64,000 bases of DNA. Origin: Hypericum androsaemum (Eukaryota > Streptophyta > Magnoliopsida > Malpighiales > Hypericaceae). The DNA is taken from assembly GCA_963995505.1 (NCBI GenBank), contig OZ023197.1, positions 11,654,475-11,718,474 of the forward strand. Direction: 5' to 3'. A program made the position numbers and the translations under genes. Below, in pieces: positions 58,230 to 64,000 of this stretch. The first letter of the stretch is position 1. Each line of letters begins with the position of its first letter. The notes below the pieces were generated by a model that was not told where the DNA came from, made no database searches, and worked only from the letters and a program-made list of their open reading frames with translations.

Positions 58230-59248
58230 GGGAAAATTACCCTCACGTCCCTTAAGTTTGGTCACCCTCCCCCTAGGGTCCTTGACTTTTAGAAAATGAT
58301 TGTCCCGTCTCTAAGTTTTGATGATAATAGACTATCGGGTCCCTGGAGCCGGAATATTCTATATTCTCCGGCGATAACCTATTTGAAAAGACCAAAATGC
58401 TCTTCCTTGTTAAAAATCTTCATCCTCTTCCTGGAAATCATAAATTTTCATCTCCATCCCCAAATTTTTATCTTCGTCTCCAAATCTTCTTTAAGAATTT
58501 ACTAAGAAACTAAAAACTCATAAGAATTAAAAACCTAGAAAATAAAAACCCACAAAAACCCAAATCTTCTTCTCCTTCATTGCTCGCCGACGAGGATGTG
58601 GACGAGCAGATGCCCTTCGCCTGGAACCGGAGCTCCGTGGATGAGAGGATGCCCTCCGCTTGGAGTTAGAGTCCGGGGACCCTCGGGTTTGGCAGAGACA
58701 GGGATCCACGGGGCCTCCGTGGCATACTTCCTCATCTCCATCGCGGCTGCCTCGTCTCCGTCGCGGCTGCCTCATCTCCATCTCGGCACTGTCATCTCTG
58801 TCTAACGCCTTCGTCTCCAGTCCGCCCCTTCAGAAATTAGGGAAGAAGAGGACCAGGAGTGGGAAATCTGGGTTTTAGGTCTCCAACGCGGCGGTCTCCA
58901 ACATTTTGGGTTTCAGGGTTCGAGGGATTGGGTTTAATTGTACACGATTAATTATATGTTTTTGATTGGGTTTAATTGGATGTTTTTAGTATTTAGTTAA
59001 TTGAGTGTTCTTGTTATTAATTGAGATGAAATGTGAGGAAGAAGGAGAGAGGATTTTTTTATTTTTTAAGTGAGAGTGATATTTTGGTCATTTCAAGTGG
59101 GGTATCGCCGGAGAATATAGAATATTCTGGCTCCAGGGACCCGATAGTCTATTATCATCAAAACTTAAGGACGGGACAATCATTTTTCAAAAGTCAGGGA
59201 CCCTAGGGGGAGGGTGACCAAACCTCAGGGACGTGAGGGTAATTTACC
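58230..59248. mobile_element. 1.0-kb long-TIR Mutator-like non-autonomous element
   Basis: Inverted ends of about 150 bp (left 58230-58380, right 59100-59248, including complementary 'ggagaatatagaatattc' blocks). The flanking 9-mers atatctaaa (58221-58229) and ttatctaaa (59249-59257) match at 8 of 9. The interior (58560-58900) is GC-rich with open stretches in both directions but no recognised protein. No transposase. Confidence 0.85.
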
Positions 59249-59257
59249 TTATCTAAA

Positions 59258-60484
59258 ATTACCTATTTTACTATCTTTATATATTTTTACACCCAGATGT
59301 AAAATTAAGAATATATGAATTTGTATTCATTATTAAAATATTTGAATACGAATAAAAAAGGATATTAGACACGAAAATTACATATTAAATAAAATGATTA
59401 CTCTTAAATATAGTAAAGAAAAAAGGAAAAAAAGTTTAAGGTGTTATAGTAAAAGAATATCACAAAAAATTTATATCACTCGACGAAATTTTATGGCTCA
59501 TAGAAGATTATGGGACAAGGATTTGAAAGTGGGACAAATTACCAATTTTGTGTAAACCATCTCTTGCACCAAATATTGACTTGGACAAAAACTCATGTTC
59601 AAATATGTCCAAACCCTGAAACCAAAAGCACTAGAAGAGCCGAACCGAAAACCGTGAAACCAAATCAGATTTTGAAGTTAAATCACTTTTTTATTTATTT
59701 TTGGGAAAAGTATACATAAGTACCCTGTGGTTTATCGAATTTCGCATTTAGGATCCGTGATTTCAAATTTTAAATTTGAGCCCTGTGGTATATATTTTTT
59801 TTGGGACACACTTCAGTCTCGGGCAGCTACCTGACCATTTGGCAGCCCACATGTGTTCCACCTCATCCTAAACGTCACCATTTGGCAGTCCGCGATATCA
59901 TATGATAATTACAAAATGAAGTGTTCATTATCTTAAAATTTTGAATTTATATAAATAGTCCGTCAAATATACAATCAAAAATCATAAAATCCGTGGTTTA
60001 GATTCAGGAGGAGGGTTCGGCCGTAGTTCCCATCAAGGGATCAAATCGGACAAGAAATCTTTATTATTTTAAATTATCTCGTAATTAAAATTAATCACTA
60101 GTATATTCTATTTAAGTCGATTTTTTTAATAATATATATTTTATAATTGTAAAGATTGAACTCGATTCTCTTAATAATATATATATATATATATTATAAT
60201 TGTAAAGACTGAACTCAAAAATATTTTTACTGAATTTAAATTTCTTATTAACTCTCATTTTTGGTTTATAACTTCAAGTATATGATCTACTATGTAAATT
60301 AATACAAGTTCAAATTCGATAAAACTCATAAAAATTGATAAAAATTTCTAAACAAATATTTTACAGTATTTTATTTCGAAAATTTGTACTTGAGACAAAA
60401 TTAAACTAAATTAGCATAATCGCCGACTAATAGTGTAACGTGCATGCAACAAAGCAACGACAAGTGTGTTAGCAAGAGCGCACA
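59258..60484. other. AT-rich spacer with a one-ended element fragment
   Basis: 59702-59880 ('gggaaaagtatacataagtacc', then 'ctgtggttta') resembles one terminus of the inner element at 60745, but no complementary end was found. A short TA run lies at 60178-60196. No gene. Confidence 0.45.
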
Positions 60485-60744
60485 TAAATTTTTGGGGAAA
60501 GTTCATTTTAGTATCTTATGATATCGTCAAATATTACTTTAGTATTTTATGATAAAAAAGTCATCAATCGAATCAAATCTCACTCAATTTACATCATTTT
60601 GGTCCAGGGACAGTTGCCCAGAATAGTCCGAACCGAGCTGGTTGAAACGACATCATTTTTAGTAACGACGTGCCTATGTAAACACGACATGTCAATGTGG
60701 CAAATATCAAAATAGTCACTAATTTCTTTATAATATTTTAAAAA

Positions 60745-62060
60745 GGGAAAAGTCTACATTAGTACTCTGTGGTTTGCATATTTTTCACATATGAGTTTGT
60801 GGTTTAAAATTCATCACAAAGGTCCTTGTGGTTTCACGAACTCATTAATTAAAGGCTCGGATAGCTCCCCGAACCTAGTCAGCGTCCTTGGCACTTGCAA
60901 CTTCAGAACGACGCCATTTTTCGGTATGTGTGGCACGCCACGTAGGATTAAATTTTAAACTTTCGAAACAATCCCAAATAGTTTACATTTTTCAAAAAGA
61001 AATCCTTCCTCTTCACCTCCATCTCCCTCCTCCCTCCTCCCCTTCTCTCTCCTCTTCATCTCTTCCTCCATCGACTACAATCCAAAGTAAGCTCACAATT
61101 TACTCTCTGTTCATCTAAGAGGAAAATCAGCCACAAGAAAGATCAACAAAATAGCCAATAATTGTAATTCGTCCCAACGGCAACATTGTACTGATAACTG
61201 CTACAATTAAATCCCCAAAAATAGACTAAAACAACTCAAATTAAACTTTCCCAAAAAAGCACACCTGTTCCAATTCCTTTCCCAAACCCTAAATTCAACA
61301 TCATTACAGTGTTCTATTTCAAGAATAGAGGAAGACCCATTTTAGTGTCTGGACAACGAACAATGAGTATTAGTAGCAGTGAGTTCAACGTCCTCTCTGT
61401 CGTCCCGGTAACTGGTACCGTCTCGATCGCCGGAAGCTCCTGGAGTTCACGACCTTGAGCTCCAACACCAAAACTCCCCATCCCCGGCCTCACCGACGAG
61501 GAGGCCCATCCCGAAAGCGACACCAGCGGCGGCGGGGTATTGCAGCTTCGACCTATTCTTCTGATTATCACTGGCGGCGGCAGCGGCGAACCTGGACCTC
61601 GTCTTAGTCGAGAAGTGAGATGCACTTCTCCTCACACTATTCCTAATGTCCCACCCAGGCCGTGGTTGGAGAGGAGGGGCTGGGTCGGGGTTCTACGGTG
61701 GGCGGCTAGGGTATTTCGGGTGGTGGCTTAGAGATGAGGGGCTGGGTCGAGGTAAATGAAAGAAGGGGGAGGGGGTTATTGGAAAAATCTAAACGAACTT
61801 GGGATTGTTTAAATTTTTTTTGGCTTACCACGTGAGCAATTTTGAGTCATGATTTGATCTTATATGGCGTGCCACGTTGGATTAAAAATGGGGTCGTTCC
61901 GAGATGGCAAGTCCCAAGGACGCTGACTAGGTTCGGAGAGCTATCCGAGCCTTTAATTGACGAGCCCGTGAAACCACGGGGACCTTTGTGATGAATTTTA
62001 AACCACAAACCCATATATGACAAACACGCAAACCACAAGGTACTAATGTGGACTTTTCCC
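60745..62060. mobile_element. long-TIR Mutator-like element nested in the left arm of the outer element
   Basis: A perfect 9-bp duplication ttttaaaaa (60736-60744 and 62061-62069). Inverted repeats of about 240 bp (60745-60985 against 61800-62060, starting gggaaaagtc). The interior 61310-61740 is GC-rich with overlapping open stretches (minus strand 61314-61635) of unknown identity, possibly captured. The uninterrupted counterpart of the insertion site is in the right arm at about 63050-63070. Confidence 0.88.
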
Positions 62061-62212
62061 TTTTAAAAAATCCCTTCATTTACCCCTCTCATCCTCTCCA
62101 TCTTTCTCATCTCCTTCCCTCCTCCTCCTCTCTCTCCCCCCCTCATTTCCCACGAATACTGCACAAATATTGGATGAAAAATTAAACCAAACTTTTTTTC
62201 TCTTCAGCGAAA

Positions 62213-62548
62213 TCAACAGTAGTAAACCCCCAAACATAAACTAATTAAATTGAAAATATCTACTAAGCCCGTGTCTTTGTGGGGGGCTTTTTCGTCAAAG
62301 ACGTTGTCGTCCGCAATCTCGAAGAGCTCATCCGGGTTGGAGAAGTCCATGAGCTTGTCCACGGACAAGTCGTTGAAAGCCGCGGCGCCGTTCCAGAGGC
62401 CGACACCCAGGAAGTCGTCGACCGACGATGACGAGGACGAAGACTTCACTAACGATAGCTCCTTCATGAAGCTCGTCTTCAAGGCCGTCTCCATGATGGC
62501 CGGTTGGCGGTTCAGGGAGCGGCCCGCCAGCTTGGCATCTTCCACCAC
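62213..62548 (-). pseudogene. captured N-terminal fragment of a GATA transcription factor gene
   Basis: The ORF contains METALKTSFMKELSL (Met at 62494), then FNDLSVDKLMDFSNPDELF and an acidic run. This corresponds to the conserved N-terminus of plant GATA factors of the GATA5/GATA12 type (an M-E-x-x-A-L-K-x-S start, a VDD-F block, then a SVDDLLD(F/L)SN block). The GATA zinc finger is absent. The fragment runs into the element's inverted repeat after about 110 codons. It is probably derived from the first exon of the donor gene and cannot bind DNA as it stands. It could be transcribed as a chimeric RNA or give small RNAs. Confidence 0.6.
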
Positions 62549-62730
62549 CGGCTTGGGCTTGGTGACCGCGGCAGCTGCCCTTCAAATCGCCGGACCTAAT
62601 AGAGGATACCCAAGAAGAACCCACCACCAAAATCAAGAAACCAAGTTCGTAACCTAATCGAGGACTCCGACATGGCCGTGGTTTAATTCACCGAACCCAG
62701 AAACCGACAACCGCTGAGTTTGGATACCGA

Positions 62731-62757
62731 CAAGAGAGAGAGAGAGAGAGAGAGAGA
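62731..62757. repeat. (GA)n microsatellite in the Pack-MULE interior
   Basis: About 27 bp of GA dinucleotides between the GATA-derived stretch and the right inverted repeat. Confidence 0.9.
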
Positions 62758-63339
62758 AGGGGGTTTTCTCTCGTCGGTGAGCTCGGACCATCGTCGTTGT
62801 CCAATTTTCCAATTTTCTGTCATTGGTTTTGTGTCGACGACCTCGTCCTTGTCGTCCTCCAGCCGCCGTCATGACCCCGACTAAGACAAGGGCCTTCAAG
62901 ACGACGCCTTTGAGCTTGTCCCAGTTGGTTTTCCAATCTTGGTTTTTTTTTGTTTTTGGAAGCCGGGGGAGGGGGCGGCGGCGAGAGAGAGAGGAGGAGG
63001 AGGAGGGAGGGAGATGAGGAAGATGGAGAGGATGAGAGGGGTAAATGAAGGGATTTTTAAAAAATATTATAAAGAAGTCAGTGACTATTTTGATATTTGT
63101 CACCTTGACATGTCGTGTTTACATGTATGCAAGAAAATCTGACGTGGCATGCCACGTCGTTACTAAAACAACGTCGTTTCAACTAGCTCGGTTCGTACTA
63201 TTCCGGACAGCTGTCCGTGGACCAAAGTGATGTAAATTGAGTGAGGTTTGACTCGATTGATGGGTTTTGTACCATAGGATACTAAAGTGATTTTTTACGA
63301 TACTATAGGGTACTAAAATAGACTTTTCCCTAAATTTTT

Positions 63340-64000
63340 AAAGCCACGTCCCAACCGGCCACCTTCTTCTTTCTCCTGTCATTTTCCCACTTCCCAATGA
63401 AACCGTACATCCAGATATTTTCCCCCGACAACGTGCAACCGAAGTTCATGTCTTTACAACAATATTAATTACGCTGACCTATAGTATCAATGAAATGTAA
63501 ATTATTACGAGCCGGTAAGTAGTTGAGCAATTAAAGGAAAATATAGAGTAAATGGGAAAACAAATACTTAGATAACTATTATAATTATTTTAATTTAATA
63601 AAGAGATTTTCAATTCTAATCATTAAAAAAATAACATCATTTTAAACACTTATTAGAATACTTTGTGATATTTTAAATGACATATCTGTTCATTAAGTTC
63701 ATATAATATGACATTTCAAATATTAAAATGGTTCAAGCATAGTACAAATGTCGTCTTCGTTTGTATTTTAAAGATGGTCTTCTTTCTGGTCGGGTAAAAC
63801 TGATCATGTTTGACTATTATTGCATAAAATATATATTATATATATACACGAAATGAATTTTATACCAAATTTGACACTTTTGGAAAAAAAATTTCTTCTA
63901 AGTTTGGCCAAAGGGAAAATAATATTTATGTAATAATAACATTTTGCAATTTGCTTTAACACCAAATATTAACTCCGGCAGATGACTACTGTGATAATTT
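63340..64000. other. AT-rich intergenic sequence, nothing recognised
   Basis: No ORF of note, no terminal repeats and no RNA gene were seen up to the window end. Confidence 0.5.

Larger units (their letters stand above)
60494..63330. mobile_element. Pack-MULE (outer element) carrying a GATA-factor gene fragment
   Basis: A perfect 9-bp target duplication taaattttt (60485-60493 and 63331-63339). The terminal inverted repeats are long: 60494-60744 continuing after the nested insertion at 62070-62150, matched by about 62980-63330, giving roughly 340 bp. The interior is GC-rich and contains host-like coding sequence on the minus strand, without any transposase. Long TIRs, 9-bp duplication and captured exon together define a Pack-MULE. 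The element is 1.5 kb without the nested insertion. Confidence 0.85.

Noticed and set aside
61314..61731. Overlapping ORFs on both strands in the inner Mutator-like element as genes
   Set aside because: They are short, arise from GC-rich sequence and show no known domain. They are described only as possible cargo.
1..64000. tRNA, rRNA or organelle-derived segments
   Set aside because: Only a tRNA-like SINE promoter (26003-26055) and retrotransposon primer sites were found; no complete cloverleaf or rRNA signature was recognised by eye.

Overview
This is a window of nuclear DNA from a flowering plant, probably a eudicot. The evidence is GT-AG introns in plant-type genes, AT-rich spacers, plant transposon families (Ty1/copia, Ty3/gypsy, LINE, SINE, long-TIR Mutator-like elements), and the S-protein-homologue and HIT4 families, which I know from eudicots. 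I cannot name the species. I found no rRNA, tRNA or CRISPR.

Gene part (about 1-34 kb). A LINE 3' end (1-1130) precedes a tandem duplication of a HEAT INTOLERANT 4-like gene on the minus strand. Copy 1 (1588-4473, 13 exons, 346 aa) is intact. Copy 2 (7432-9145, 9 exons, 264 aa) has lost its acidic C-terminal exons and carries two frameshifts that cancel. A decayed RING-H2 ATL fragment lies between them. Next come an RTM2-like HSP20/membrane-anchor gene (12143-13290, minus) and a nine-exon GH3 beta-glucosidase/exo-beta-glucanase gene (16482-20659, plus) with a non-canonical GA splice donor after exon 2. From 20 to 33.5 kb, degenerate duplicates of GH3 exon 9 alternate with S-protein-homologue (SPH) genes. 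One SPH gene (26848-27318) is intact, one (23138-23587) has lost its signal peptide and two are broken. The intact gene and one broken gene form a tail-to-tail inverted duplication. Its right arm preserves empty sites that date a SINE and a foldback MITE in the left arm.

Retrotransposon part (34.5-57.7 kb). This is a four-level nest. A long-TIR DNA element is split by a Ty1/copia element (35451-57406, TSD ccagg). The copia 5' LTR is split by a Ty3/gypsy element (44374-56971, TSD atttc). The gypsy pol region is split by a minus-strand non-autonomous LARD-like element (50398-55704) whose two LTRs differ by two adjacent inversions.

DNA-transposon part (57.7-64 kb). Several long-TIR elements with 9-bp target duplications are present, including a nested pair. 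The outer member (60494-63330) carries a captured 5' fragment of a GATA transcription-factor gene, which makes it a Pack-MULE.

Only HIT4 copy 1, the RTM2-like gene, the SPH gene at 26848 and, if its splice site works, the GH3 gene look like functional host genes. They do not form a shared pathway. The rest is transposons and decaying duplicates.
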